Counted from the first letter of the stretch, positions 7,962 to 17,214 are shown. The stretch: 64,000 bases of DNA from UBA10348 sp002469915 (GCA_029249345.1 JAQWHM010000001.1:62001-126000), one strand, 5' to 3'. Made by a program: numbers and translations. The notes: generated by a model from the letters alone, not told the origin.

Positions 7962-9020
7962 GTGCAACATTTAATCAGTAAAAAGAAGGCGATCTATCCT
8001 GTTACAGACTTCTTACGAAGTTATCTGACAAGATATGGGCGCATCTGGTCCAATTCTATTCGGTACCAGGATCTCAGTAGGTTTACGAACGCCATACCTC
8101 TGTATGACGAGAAGGGTGCCGATACGCTGTGGTCCACCGTTTTGTACTCAGACTCGGACCGAAAGGAGATCCATGAACAGCTGCTACATGCCTACTCCGT
8201 GCTTAAAGCCGACGGTGACATCTCCATCACGAAGAACCTATTCGTGGAACGAGTTGATCAATGCTTTCATGGAAACACGCTTCCCTTTCGGGTACGGATT
8301 GTAAACCGCATTAATGACAACTTCGACTACTTCTATGTCAAGAAGATTGATGCCAACCGCATCTATGGGTTGGAACTGGAGCATATCCTTTCGCCGAATC
8401 GAATCAACTATTTCATCCACGAAAACACCATCGTGGAAGAACACATTATCGGTATCCCAGCCGATGCCTTTCTGAAGGAAGACATACCTATCACGGAGTT
8501 TGATAAAGTTAGGCTGGCTAAGGAATTCGTCAAGTTCAATGAACGGTGTTTTATCTCCCTACTTGGCGATATGCATTCAGGCAATTTTGTCATTGAACTA
8601 ACTCGCGACTTCGAAAAATGGACGTTTCGAATTCACGCCATAGATTTTGATCAGCAAAGCCACCACTGGCGCAAAGAAGTCTATTTACCCCAGTTTTTTG
8701 AGCAAAATGAGCCATTCGTAGGCTTAACAATCAAGAAACTGGACGCGGAGAACGTACTCCAGTATCAAAAAGAAGAACGAAGTCTGATCGCCAACAGGGT
8801 GAGAGTCTCACACGGAAGGTTCGATGCCTTGATGGCCGTTATGAAAGAGGATATCGTGTCGGATGACGAATACGTGCGAAAACTAGCTTCTCAACTAGCC
8901 CATCACTACCAGGATACTGTCTTTGAATCGTGTGATACGATGAGAGAGCTCGTATACCACTCCATAATGCAGCTTCTAGGCTCGTCCACGCCCGCAACAG
9001 ACCCACACGCCCCTGTTTAA
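7962..9020 (+). CDS. Uncharacterised protein with a kinase-like (APH-type) catalytic motif
   Basis: This protein has 352 residues and I recognise no named family. Around residues 200-230 it has GDMHSGNFVIE followed by AIDFDQQS. This is the layout of the aminoglycoside-phosphotransferase/protein-kinase catalytic loop (HxDxxxxN then a metal-binding Asp), with GDMH-GN and IDFD in place. No clear glycine-rich loop is visible in the N-terminal lobe. No signal peptide or membrane helix is seen. It follows bshA by 51 bases, and its stop overlaps the stop of the convergent MBL-fold gene by four bases. The GTG at 7962 is the assigned start. A small-molecule or protein kinase role is inference. Confidence 0.72.
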   Translation: MQHLISKKKAIYPVTDFLRSYLTRYGRIWSNSIRYQDLSRFTNAIPLYDEKGADTLWSTVLYSDSDRKEIHEQLLHAYSVLKADGDISITKNLFVERVDQCFHGNTLPFRVRIVNRINDNFDYFYVKKIDANRIYGLELEHILSPNRINYFIHENTIVEEHIIGIPADAFLKEDIPITEFDKVRLAKEFVKFNERCFISLLGDMHSGNFVIELTRDFEKWTFRIHAIDFDQQSHHWRKEVYLPQFFEQNEPFVGLTIKKLDAENVLQYQKEERSLIANRVRVSHGRFDALMAVMKEDIVSDDEYVRKLASQLAHHYQDTVFESCDTMRELVYHSIMQLLGSSTPATDPHAPV

Positions 9021-9667
9021 CCAATATCAGGGTGATCCGTCAGAAACGGATTACTAACGCGCTCTTGGCCCACTGTTGTTTCGGGACCATGACCCGACAA
9101 AACGCGGGTATCATCTCCGAGCGGAATAATCTGCTGAAATATGGAGTCCATCAAGACCGGCATAGAGCCTTGCCACAGATCCGTTCGTCCGATAGAACCC
9201 GCAAACAGCACGTCACCTGAAAAAACGGTACCGTGTTTCGTATCGTGAAAACTCACTGATCCGGGTGAATGACCCGGCGTGTGTAGCACGTTCCACTCCA
9301 CATTCCCAAATCGAATACGTTCTCCCGGTTCGATGATTCGAACGGGCTTTGGCGGAGGTTTACACTCGATACCAAACATTTGAGATTGAAACTCGGCCCG
9401 TTCCAGTAATAACGTCTCAGAGCCATGTACCTCAAGTCCAACTCCGAAGTAGGCACTGATATCGGCACAGCCAAAAATATGATCAATATGAGCATGAGTC
9501 AGCAGCATTCTTTTCAACTGACTATCAGACTGTTCGATATGGTCAATAACAACCTGAACTTCTTCTGCCGAATGGCAAGAGGGGTCAATGATCACGGATT
9601 CCCCTTCGCTACTGACGATGTAGCAGTTGGTAGAGAATGGATTGAAACAAAAGGTGTCAATAGTCAT
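9017..9667 (-). CDS. MBL-fold metallo-hydrolase (glyoxalase II-like)
   Basis: This protein has 216 residues. Metal-binding motifs of the metallo-beta-lactamase fold are complete: THAHIDHI (HxHxDH), HTPGHSPGS, SGDVLF (bridging Asp) and the late His in VLSGHGPET. The layout is that of the short YcbL-like hydrolases annotated as glyoxalase II-like, which act on thioesters such as S-lactoyl-thiols. No C-terminal glyoxalase II helical domain is present. It lies between bshA and an LptF/LptG gene. A role on bacillithiol thioesters is possible but only inferred. Confidence 0.88.
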   Translation of the reverse strand: MTIDTFCFNPFSTNCYIVSSEGESVIIDPSCHSAEEVQVVIDHIEQSDSQLKRMLLTHAHIDHIFGCADISAYFGVGLEVHGSETLLLERAEFQSQMFGIECKPPPKPVRIIEPGERIRFGNVEWNVLHTPGHSPGSVSFHDTKHGTVFSGDVLFAGSIGRTDLWQGSMPVLMDSIFQQIIPLGDDTRVLSGHGPETTVGQERVSNPFLTDHPDIG

Positions 9668-9744
9668 GGTTTAGTGTGCCTCGGAAAGGATACCGTTCTG
9701 GACCTATATTCCAATAAAGATCGGGCACTTGCCACGCTGCAGAC

Positions 9745-11172
9745 ATGAAACAGTTTCACCGTATGATTCTTCGGATGTTGCCAGGCCCAATGGTGGCTTG
9801 GTTGGGCGTCCTCATGTTTTTGCTGGTCATGCAGTTTCTGATCAAGTACCTGCCCCAACTCGTAGGAAAAGGTCTTCCCTTTCTGATCATTTTCGAACTG
9901 ATCGTCTACAACCTGGCTTACATGCTTGTCCTGGCCGTTCCGATGGCGGCATTGATTGCTACGCTGATGGCATTTGGGCGATTAGCTGAATCCAACGCAT
10001 ATGTAGTCATCAAAGGCTCAGGAGTCTCTTTTCCACAATTGGCGTGGCCGGTTTATCTCGCTGGCATTCTGCTGACGGGTGTGATGTGGATTTTTAATAC
10101 CCAGATACATCCTGAAGCCAATTTCAGAGCTCGAAACCTATGGCAGGATATTCGTGTGGCGAAGCCTGGATTTGATCTTCAAGCGGGCGTCTTTTATGAC
10201 GGCATCGAAGATTATAAAATCTTAGTTGGCGAGATACCAGAGAACGATACGAACGCGTTGAATGACATAACCATATTCGATTATTCGGAGGGTGCTCGAT
10301 TTCGTACCGATATCCGAGCCGCTTTTGGTCGCCTCGAACCTATGCGAAATGGTAGTACGCTCAATTTGATGCTGTTTGATGGCGAAATTCATCGGCGACG
10401 GCCACCGGGTAGCGGAAATACCGATCGATACGAGAAACTGGCCTTTGATCGTCATCTGCTGCGCATATCTCTTGAGGATCTGAACTTCCAACGTTCTGAT
10501 CCTACCGAGGGCAGGCGTACCGATCGGACGATGAAGACCTCCGAGATGAAGGCACTCGTAGATTCGCTAGAATTGACTGCCACCGATCAATCGGCTCGAA
10601 TCAAGTTGATAATGGCCTCATTAGGTACAGGATCCGTTACCAGAGATGAAGTGGGTACACTCATTCCAGACGAAACGAGACCGGTCCTTCTATCTCGGGT
10701 TGAGGGTTCTGGTACCTCCGTTGTGGCACAAAGCGGAGATACTTCAATCAAAACCATCCGAAACGTTCGCGTCAAGATTGATAGTGCCCGGCGATCGATT
10801 CTGTGGGCCCAAGGCCGCGCGGATCGGTATCGAGTGGAGATTCATAAAAAGTACTCCATTGCTCTCGCTTGCTTGATTTTCATGATGATTGGTGCACCCC
10901 TCGGGCTGTCTGTTCGACGAGGTGGACTCGGTACTTCGGCCGCGCTAGCTGTTGCCATTTTCTTGTTTCACTGGGTGTCCCTCGCCAATGGCGAAAAACT
11001 GGCAGACCGTGGTCTAATGGAACCGTGGTTTGGAATGTGGATTGCAGACATTATTACAGGTGGTATTGCCATCTATCTCACCTTTTTTGTGTGGAAGGAT
11101 TTACGGGCCATACCCGATTTCAGCATTCCATCCTTTAGCCGAAAAACAGCCCCTCCTTCAGATACTCCATGA
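9745..11172 (+). CDS. LptF/LptG family permease (YjgP/YjgQ)
   Basis: LptF and LptG form the inner-membrane permease of the LptB2FG transporter, which extracts lipopolysaccharide for export to the outer membrane. The protein has 475 residues. Three membrane helices fill the first 110 residues (with VPMAALIATLMAFGRLAE, the family signature near helix 2). A large periplasmic beta-jellyroll domain follows from about 115 to 370, and three more helices lie at the C-terminus (IALACLIFMMIGAPLGLSVR is the second signature). I cannot say whether it is LptF or LptG. Its last four bases overlap the start of rsmI. Confidence 0.93.
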   Translation: MKQFHRMILRMLPGPMVAWLGVLMFLLVMQFLIKYLPQLVGKGLPFLIIFELIVYNLAYMLVLAVPMAALIATLMAFGRLAESNAYVVIKGSGVSFPQLAWPVYLAGILLTGVMWIFNTQIHPEANFRARNLWQDIRVAKPGFDLQAGVFYDGIEDYKILVGEIPENDTNALNDITIFDYSEGARFRTDIRAAFGRLEPMRNGSTLNLMLFDGEIHRRRPPGSGNTDRYEKLAFDRHLLRISLEDLNFQRSDPTEGRRTDRTMKTSEMKALVDSLELTATDQSARIKLIMASLGTGSVTRDEVGTLIPDETRPVLLSRVEGSGTSVVAQSGDTSIKTIRNVRVKIDSARRSILWAQGRADRYRVEIHKKYSIALACLIFMMIGAPLGLSVRRGGLGTSAALAVAIFLFHWVSLANGEKLADRGLMEPWFGMWIADIITGGIAIYLTFFVWKDLRAIPDFSIPSFSRKTAPPSDTP

Positions 11173-11882
11173 GTGATCCCAAAACACCCGGTACCCTTTT
11201 CCTGGTCCCCACGCCAATCGGAAACCTGAGTGACATGACATTCAGGGCTGTGGATACGCTTAAGGCTGTTTCACTAGTAGCATGCGAAGACACAAGAACC
11301 TCCGGTGTACTTCTGAATCATTATGGAATCGAGACACCTCGCACGAGTCTTCATGCCCATAATGAACACGGTAAAGTCCCAAGAATCGTTGAAAAAATGA
11401 TTCTAGGCGATGATGTGGCCTTGATCAGCGATGCCGGCACACCGGGAATTTCTGATCCCGGATACTTACTAACGCGAGCTGCACTGGATGCTCATCTTCG
11501 AGTTGAAGCGCTACCCGGAGCTACTGCTTTGATTCCCGCTTTGGCTGCGAGCGGTCTTCCGACTGATAAATTTGTCTTCGAGGGCTTTTTACCTCCCAAA
11601 AAGGGCCGGCAAACACGGATTAAATTGCTTGTTGAGGAAGATCGTACGGTAGTTTTTTACGAGTCCCCACATCGTCTTGGCAAGTTATTAACTCAGTTGG
11701 CGAGCTTCGCGGGCGATGACCGCCAAGCGGTCGTCGCCCGCGAGATCTCCAAAAAATTCGAAGAGTACGCTAGAGGCTCACTCGAAGAGCTTATTGAATG
11801 GGCTACAGCTCAAACACGTATTCGTGGAGAGTGCGTGGTGTTATTGGCGTCGAGAAAGGCGTCTGAGCGAATCAATCCTTAG
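11169..11882 (+). CDS. rsmI: 16S rRNA (cytidine1402-2'-O)-methyltransferase RsmI
   Basis: RsmI 2'-O-methylates C1402 in the decoding centre of 16S rRNA. It belongs to the tetrapyrrole-methylase (SPOUT-unrelated class III) fold. Signatures are LVPTPIGNLSDMTFRAVDTL near the N-terminus, ACEDTRTSGVLL, LISDAGTPGISDPGYLL, and ALPGATALIPALAASGLPTD. The protein has 237 residues, somewhat shorter than E. coli RsmI because the C-terminal extension is reduced. Its ATG overlaps the TGA of the LptF/G gene (ATGA), indicating translational coupling. Confidence 0.96.
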   Translation: MSDPKTPGTLFLVPTPIGNLSDMTFRAVDTLKAVSLVACEDTRTSGVLLNHYGIETPRTSLHAHNEHGKVPRIVEKMILGDDVALISDAGTPGISDPGYLLTRAALDAHLRVEALPGATALIPALAASGLPTDKFVFEGFLPPKKGRQTRIKLLVEEDRTVVFYESPHRLGKLLTQLASFAGDDRQAVVAREISKKFEEYARGSLEELIEWATAQTRIRGECVVLLASRKASERINP

Positions 11883-11970
11883 ACCATCGCGTTCATCCGC
11901 GATGAAGCCGGCATTCGCTCCGGCCATTCGTCCGTCAACGATTCCTGCAGTTTGCTGAACCCTGATACGT

Positions 11971-14853
11971 ATGAACTGGAAACAGACTGAAAAACTTGTC
12001 TCCTGGCTAGTTTTCGCCTATTCCCTGGTACTTTATTTCCTGACAGTGGCGCCAGCTACTTCCTTCTGGGATTCAGGCGAGTTTATCGCCATTGCCAACA
12101 GACTTCAAGTCTCGCATCCCCCGGGGGCACCATTTTTTATGCTCATTGGGCGATTCTTCTCAATGTTCGTCCCCTCCGAATACGTTGCCCTCTCGGTTAA
12201 TCTCGTATCCGTGTTTTCCAGTGCGGTCACGGTACTGCTTTTGCACCTCATTATCGTTCGCTTAATTCGCGAATGGCAGGGACACCCTTCAACGTGGAAT
12301 CCATTCGACCGCATTATGGCCTTAGCTGGGGGCGTAATTGGGGCCTGTACATTCGCTGTAACGGACTCGTTTTGGTTCAACGCAGTGGAAGCCGAGGTGT
12401 ATGCTCTGTCCATGTTATTTACTGCTGCCGTGGTCTATCTGATTCTCCGATGGAGAGAAGAAGCAGCATTGGAAGATGAGCGGCTCAGCGGTGGGCAACA
12501 TCGTTTCGGTTTAGCGACCAACAGATACCTGATTCTAATCGCCTATTTATTTGGCCTCGCCATTGGAGTTCACTTGTTGAACCTGCTAGCTATTTTCTTC
12601 ATTGCTCTGATTGTGTTCTACATCGAGTTTGAAAATGAAGAGTGGAATGGCAAGCAATTATTTTGGGGTCTAGTTGGCACAGGTGCAGTCTCTTCCCTTT
12701 CGTTTTTAATTGTCTATCCCGGCTTGGTTCAAGTTCTGCCTGGCGTACTAGGAGATTCACCTACTCCCCTGTTCCTGACCGTGACCTTTTTTGCAGCAAT
12801 CGGGTTCGGCGTCTGGTGGTCCCATAAAAACGGAAAGCAGGCTCTAAATCTGGTGATGCTCTGCCTGACGGTAGTTATGATTGGCTACTCATCCTACACG
12901 CTTATTTTTATTCGAAGCGCGTCGAATCCTCCAATTGATGAAAATGACCCCGAAACGGTCGATGCCATCGTTTCATATCTGAAACGAGAACAGTACGGAG
13001 CGACTCCCCTGCTCACTGGTTTCACCTATGACAATGCTCAGGGCACCATTCCAAGCCGTTCCGGACAAGAAAAGCTGTTCCCTCGTAGATATTCTCCCGA
13101 TCCCAATCACACTCGAGTGTACGCCCGATATGAATCGGACTCAGAGTATTTCTGGCAGTACCAGGTTGGGCATATGTACATGCGTTACTTCCTGTGGAAT
13201 TTTGTGGGGCGTGCAAGTGACATACAGGATGCACCGGCTATTACAGGGCTATCCAGTTTGGAGAGTGACCAGTATTTTTATCAAACGCCAAGTGAGAGAG
13301 CGAGTAGAAACGCCTACTATGGACTTCCCCTCTTGTTAGGATTGATTGGCGCAGCCTTCCATTTCATGCGTGATTGGAGACGAGCATTCGCCGTCTTAGT
13401 CCTCTTCTTGATTACAGGTATTGGTATTATTCTATACTTGAATCAAACGCCTATGCAACCTCGAGAGAGAGACTACGCCTATGTAGCTTCGTTCTTCGCG
13501 TTCAGTATCTGGGTGGGTATAGGAGCCACGGGATTACTCCGTCTGATGTATGACAGTGTAAAGGACCGCCTTACAGGAGGAGCTCTGCAAGCCGGTCTAC
13601 TGGGCGCTTCAGCTATCATCTTTGCCGCCGTACCGCTCCTGATGATGCTTGTTAACTACGACGACCATGATCGTAGTGGCCGATACGTTGCTGGAGACTA
13701 TGCCTACAATATGCTGGTTGGCCTCGAGGATAACGCGGTCATATTCACTAATGGAGATAATGACACCTTCCCTTTATGGTATATCCAGGAAGTGGAAGGA
13801 GTGCGTCAGGATGTCCGAGTCGCTAACCTTTCACTACTCAACACACCTTGGTACGTCCAGCAGTTGAAAGATCAGTGGTCCCGTGATTCTGCTCCACTTC
13901 CGATATCTCTAGCAGATGATGACATCGAGAACCTTGAGATTATGGGTTGGCAGCCACGTCAGTTGGAAATGCCAGTCGATAAAGAGGCCATTTTGGGAAC
14001 GAGTGAAATGGATGCCCGCATCCAGCACCAGGATTCTAGCCTCATCGAAAGCCCAATGAAATGGACACTAGAGGGTCGTCCCTATAGCAAGGAGTTAAAC
14101 CTGCTGTATGGTGCGGATCAGGCTGCGCTCAATATTTTGCTGACAAATGCCCAGCAAAACTGGAAACGGCCTATCTACTTTGCTGTGACAGTAGCACCAT
14201 CTGGGCAATTGAACCTGCATGACTATTTCCAATTGGAAGGACAGGCTTATCGCGTCGTACCTATCAAGCATGATGATCAATTAGGTCGCGTTGTACCCGG
14301 CCTTACAGATGCTAAACTCCGGCAATTCCGTTTCACGGGCTTGAATGATCCAGATGTGTATTTCGACGAAAACATCCGACGCATGACGGACAATTATCGA
14401 AACATCTTCTCTCATACAGCTGAAACAATGGCCCAGCAAGGTCTGGTCGAGGAAGGCCTCGATTTGATGAACTGGTTCATGGAGCAAGTTCCGTTTGAAA
14501 CAATTCCTGGAGATGAAACCTCCTATGCCTTCATGGCGCAGGCGTACTCAATATTGGGCGACATGGAAACGGCCACACAGCTTTGGGAACAGGCTGAACC
14601 ACTCATCTTGCATCGATTGCTAATTGCAGACGCCACCAACGACTCAAACTTGATGGGACGAGTAGCCCGATTTGTTGAAGTCATTCGAGGCTCTTACCTG
14701 GAGGTGAAAAACTTCGAAGGGTACGCGCGATTCACCAACGCCATCGCAGATCTTCTGGGCGACCCAGAAATGAGGACCACGGTCGAAGAAACCCAAGCCT
14801 TTTACGAAGTCATGCAAGAACAGATTTCTCGCGACTCTTTGTCCAACCAATAG
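11971..14853 (+). CDS. DUF2723 multi-pass membrane protein (glycosyltransferase-C-like)
   Basis: This protein has 960 residues. Its N-terminal half is a series of about a dozen membrane helices. After the first helix comes SFWDSGEFIAIANRLQVSHP, followed by PGAP. This is the DUF2723 signature, and its acidic pair (WDSGEF) corresponds to the metal/donor site of GT-C glycosyltransferases. A soluble C-terminal region of about 450 residues follows, with a TPR-like segment near the end. The eukaryotic relative TMEM260 has been reported as a protein O-mannosyltransferase. Surface protein or glycan glycosylation is therefore a reasonable inference here. It follows rsmI by 88 bases, and its stop codon abuts the stop of the convergent gene with no spacing. 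Confidence 0.9.
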   Translation: MNWKQTEKLVSWLVFAYSLVLYFLTVAPATSFWDSGEFIAIANRLQVSHPPGAPFFMLIGRFFSMFVPSEYVALSVNLVSVFSSAVTVLLLHLIIVRLIREWQGHPSTWNPFDRIMALAGGVIGACTFAVTDSFWFNAVEAEVYALSMLFTAAVVYLILRWREEAALEDERLSGGQHRFGLATNRYLILIAYLFGLAIGVHLLNLLAIFFIALIVFYIEFENEEWNGKQLFWGLVGTGAVSSLSFLIVYPGLVQVLPGVLGDSPTPLFLTVTFFAAIGFGVWWSHKNGKQALNLVMLCLTVVMIGYSSYTLIFIRSASNPPIDENDPETVDAIVSYLKREQYGATPLLTGFTYDNAQGTIPSRSGQEKLFPRRYSPDPNHTRVYARYESDSEYFWQYQVGHMYMRYFLWNFVGRASDIQDAPAITGLSSLESDQYFYQTPSERASRNAYYGLPLLLGLIGAAFHFMRDWRRAFAVLVLFLITGIGIILYLNQTPMQPRERDYAYVASFFAFSIWVGIGATGLLRLMYDSVKDRLTGGALQAGLLGASAIIFAAVPLLMMLVNYDDHDRSGRYVAGDYAYNMLVGLEDNAVIFTNGDNDTFPLWYIQEVEGVRQDVRVANLSLLNTPWYVQQLKDQWSRDSAPLPISLADDDIENLEIMGWQPRQLEMPVDKEAILGTSEMDARIQHQDSSLIESPMKWTLEGRPYSKELNLLYGADQAALNILLTNAQQNWKRPIYFAVTVAPSGQLNLHDYFQLEGQAYRVVPIKHDDQLGRVVPGLTDAKLRQFRFTGLNDPDVYFDENIRRMTDNYRNIFSHTAETMAQQGLVEEGLDLMNWFMEQVPFETIPGDETSYAFMAQAYSILGDMETATQLWEQAEPLILHRLLIADATNDSNLMGRVARFVEVIRGSYLEVKNFEGYARFTNAIADLLGDPEMRTTVEETQAFYEVMQEQISRDSLSNQ

Positions 14854-15699
14854 TTATCGAACGATACTGACGGTTCCAGTTTTAACACTTCCAGCCGCTT
14901 CGAGTCTAAAGGCGTATACACCGGGAGATAAGTGAGCCACGTCCAACGTGCTCAAGTGGCTACCCGAAGCCTGAGACTGAACGGAATGAATAGCTGCCAT
15001 TTTCCCAGAAGTGTCAAACAGCTTAATCTGCACATCGGCGGCCCGGTTCATATCGTATGAAAAGGTCACTGACGTTCTAGCCGGATTGGGATACACTGGG
15101 TTCAAGACGAGCGCTTCGGGCAATTCTAACGTCTCATTCGCTGTCCCGCCTGCCATTGCTACTGGTTTAGACGTTGTATAGATGAAGTCGCCAAAACTAA
15201 AGCCGTCTCCGTTCGCAGTATTGGCGGCCGCATAAAACGTGACATCTCCTGCTCCTCCTGTCGGTGGTATCCAACGAACCGTCCATTCGAACTCATCTGC
15301 AGCAAATGGAGCATCCGCTGCATGCGTTAAGTAGGTAGGAGTAAATCCGTTGTCCGCATGCTGCGTTCCTGGTGTGATCTCCCATGTCCCTACGTTGGCA
15401 TCTGATGCGTCTTTCGCTACGATCTCAAATCCAAAGCGAGCTGCTCCCGGTCGGGCCGCCCTAATCGTCATCTCCAAGGTAGCGTCGGGCGTGTAGCTTA
15501 TGGGTCCGGTAATGTCCACTGATCCATCACCTGAGTTCAGCGCATTCGAGAAGTGGCACTGCGTGCATGCTCCTACAACATCACCAGGCCCCCCTGTAAC
15601 ACCAGAGGGTGGGCCGCCCGCGTACAGACTAGCAGCAACCAGCAACGAACTGGAAGCCAATACAAGAATTACGGACAGGTTCGATTTGAAGTTGGCCAT
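14854..15699 (-). CDS. Secreted choice-of-anchor V type protein with CXXCH and T9SS sorting domain
   Basis: This protein has 281 residues. An N-terminal signal peptide (about 1-27) leads into GGPPSGVTGGPGD, then CTQCH at about residues 45-49, a c-type heme attachment motif. A reeler-like beta domain fills about 60-185. The C-terminus (about 200-281; VYPNPARTSVTFSYDM and SPGVYAFRLEAAGSVKTGTV) is a type A T9SS sorting domain. This matches the 'choice-of-anchor V' proteins of Bacteroidota. It is probably exported and displayed or released by T9SS. The function is unknown. It sits end-to-end against the DUF2723 gene. Confidence 0.88.
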   Translation of the reverse strand: MANFKSNLSVILVLASSSLLVAASLYAGGPPSGVTGGPGDVVGACTQCHFSNALNSGDGSVDITGPISYTPDATLEMTIRAARPGAARFGFEIVAKDASDANVGTWEITPGTQHADNGFTPTYLTHAADAPFAADEFEWTVRWIPPTGGAGDVTFYAAANTANGDGFSFGDFIYTTSKPVAMAGGTANETLELPEALVLNPVYPNPARTSVTFSYDMNRAADVQIKLFDTSGKMAAIHSVQSQASGSHLSTLDVAHLSPGVYAFRLEAAGSVKTGTVSIVR

Positions 15700-15707
15700 G
15701 AGTCGCG

Positions 15708-16229
15708 TTAAGAATCGGTTTCAGCAAGTGGTTGAATCACGAATGTGTGTGTTTCGTCATTCAGTTTCATCGAATAGGAACCAGGTTTAGACAATCCATC
15801 TAGACCCAGATAAAAGCGGTAGGGTCGCAGCACACTCGCACAAACGGCTCCTTCCGGGCGCCTCATGGTGAGTGTGACTAGGAATAGATTACCTGCCCTC
15901 TGCTGCTCAACACCGTGTAATTCGGAGCAAGAATCAGGAAAAGAGCCCTTTATCAGAACCTCAACCGGTACCCCATCACCTACATTTTCAGCCATAACTA
16001 GCGCAGGGCGAATTACCACAGATTCGTAGGATGCTGCAAAAAAACGATAGTTTGTGCCTTCATCGGGAGGGGAAATGACAATAGTTTGACGTCCATCCTC
16101 AGTTGACCCGTCAATTCTGTGACCAAATTCATCCTTCTCACCTCGGATCGGCGAGAAGGCCAAACAGCCGGAAAGAAAGAGACACGCTAGCAAAAGCATG
16201 CCTGCGCTTGAATACATTCGTCCGACCAT
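15708..16229 (-). CDS. Putative lipoprotein of unknown function
   Basis: This protein has about 173 residues. A hydrophobic stretch ends in the lipobox LSGC around residues 20-23, predicting a lipid-anchored periplasmic or outer-membrane protein. The remainder is beta-rich without a domain I recognise. A pair of Cys (in DSCSEL and AVCASV) may form a disulphide. The ATG at 16227-16229 is preferred to an upstream GTG; a later ATG at 16215-16217 also keeps the signal peptide. It is followed after 8 bases by the T9SS cargo gene and lies 16 bases downstream of rsfS, so the three look like one transcription unit. Confidence 0.75.
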   Translation of the reverse strand: MVGRMYSSAGMLLLACLFLSGCLAFSPIRGEKDEFGHRIDGSTEDGRQTIVISPPDEGTNYRFFAASYESVVIRPALVMAENVGDGVPVEVLIKGSFPDSCSELHGVEQQRAGNLFLVTLTMRRPEGAVCASVLRPYRFYLGLDGLSKPGSYSMKLNDETHTFVIQPLAETDS

Positions 16230-16245
16230 AATCACACTCCGTTTC

Positions 16246-16668
16246 TTAGTCTTTCAGCAGGTCCATTTCTGCAGCGCTGCTTTCATCTGCGACCGTTTCT
16301 CGAGGTGAATCACCCCAAAGCCGTTCTAGTGAGTAATATGAACGCATTTCGGGAAGAAAAACATGCACAACGAGGTCCACATAATCCATAAGAACCCAAT
16401 TATTATGCTCTACACCCTCTACGTGCCAAGGCCGCTCGTTAGCATTTTCTTTAATAGAAGCTCGGATGGACTGCACAATGGCTTTTACCTGTAACTCGGA
16501 CTCTCCTGTGGTGACGATAAAGAAATCGGCTACACCACTCACTCCGCGCACATCAAAAACTTCGATGTCGCGACCTTTTTTATCCAAGATTGCGTCCACT
16601 GCCAATCGGGTCAGTTCCTTGACAGGGGCCGGTGTAGACCGCTGCTTGTCTTCTGAACGTTCTGGCAT
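16246..16668 (-). CDS. rsfS: Ribosomal silencing factor RsfS
   Basis: RsfS binds uL14 on the 50S subunit and blocks subunit joining when nutrients are short. The family core is clear: IEVFDVRGVSGVADFFIVTT, VKAIVQSIRASI, PWHVEGVEHNNWVLMDY and VVHVFLPEMRSYYSLERLWG. The protein has 140 residues, with an N-terminal charged extension and a short acidic tail beyond the core. The ATG at 16666-16668 is used. The LytR_C gene lies just upstream on the same strand, a neighbour seen with rsfS in other bacteria. Confidence 0.95.
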   Translation of the reverse strand: MPERSEDKQRSTPAPVKELTRLAVDAILDKKGRDIEVFDVRGVSGVADFFIVTTGESELQVKAIVQSIRASIKENANERPWHVEGVEHNNWVLMDYVDLVVHVFLPEMRSYYSLERLWGDSPRETVADESSAAEMDLLKD

Positions 16669-16729
16669 CAAATCCCGCTCTGTAATTTCGTTACTCAGAA
16701 TCCATGCTCCCTGGACCTAGTCCAGTGGT

Positions 16730-17197
16730 TTAATTCACTTCCTCTAAGTCGGGGACTTTCCAAGGCAGAAATTCCTGATAGTCCCGACCAATAATAATCG
16801 TTGCGTCCAGGTAATAATCAACGAGAATGTCCGTTGATATACGCTCTGAATTTGCTTCAATAGCCAAAGCAACTTGTTCTGAGGCATCAAGGTTTCCCAA
16901 ACGATCCAAAATCACCGTTTTTTCCATTCCTTTTCTGAAGTTGTCCGTTTCAACAACATCGAAACCAAGGCCAATCAGGTGATTTTCCATTTGTAGACCC
17001 AGATTATCGACTCCTGCACCGTTCAGCACTTGGACCTGGATCGTACTCCCTAACAAATCCGTTTCCCCATCAAGGCGCATAGGATCCGGTATAGGAGTAG
17101 ATATGCGGACATAAAACGCGTAAAGCAATACAGCGGCGACGAGTACCGCAACGGCGATACCCACATTCATCATCCAATTTCCAAACTTGCCTGCCAC
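16730..17197 (-). CDS. Membrane-anchored LytR C-terminal domain protein
   Basis: This protein has 155 residues. One membrane helix spans about residues 11-30. It is followed by a LytR_C (PF13399) domain with IQVQVLNGAGVDNLGLQM, then a segment like GFDVVETDNF, and a late ATIIIGRDYQEFLPW. The domain occurs at the end of LytR-CpsA-Psr wall enzymes and also alone. Alone, its function is not established. It lies upstream of rsfS with about 60 bases between. Confidence 0.85.
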   Translation of the reverse strand: MAGKFGNWMMNVGIAVAVLVAAVLLYAFYVRISTPIPDPMRLDGETDLLGSTIQVQVLNGAGVDNLGLQMENHLIGLGFDVVETDNFRKGMEKTVILDRLGNLDASEQVALAIEANSERISTDILVDYYLDATIIIGRDYQEFLPWKVPDLEEVN

Positions 17198-17214
17198 TGG
17201 ACCTTCAGGGATAA

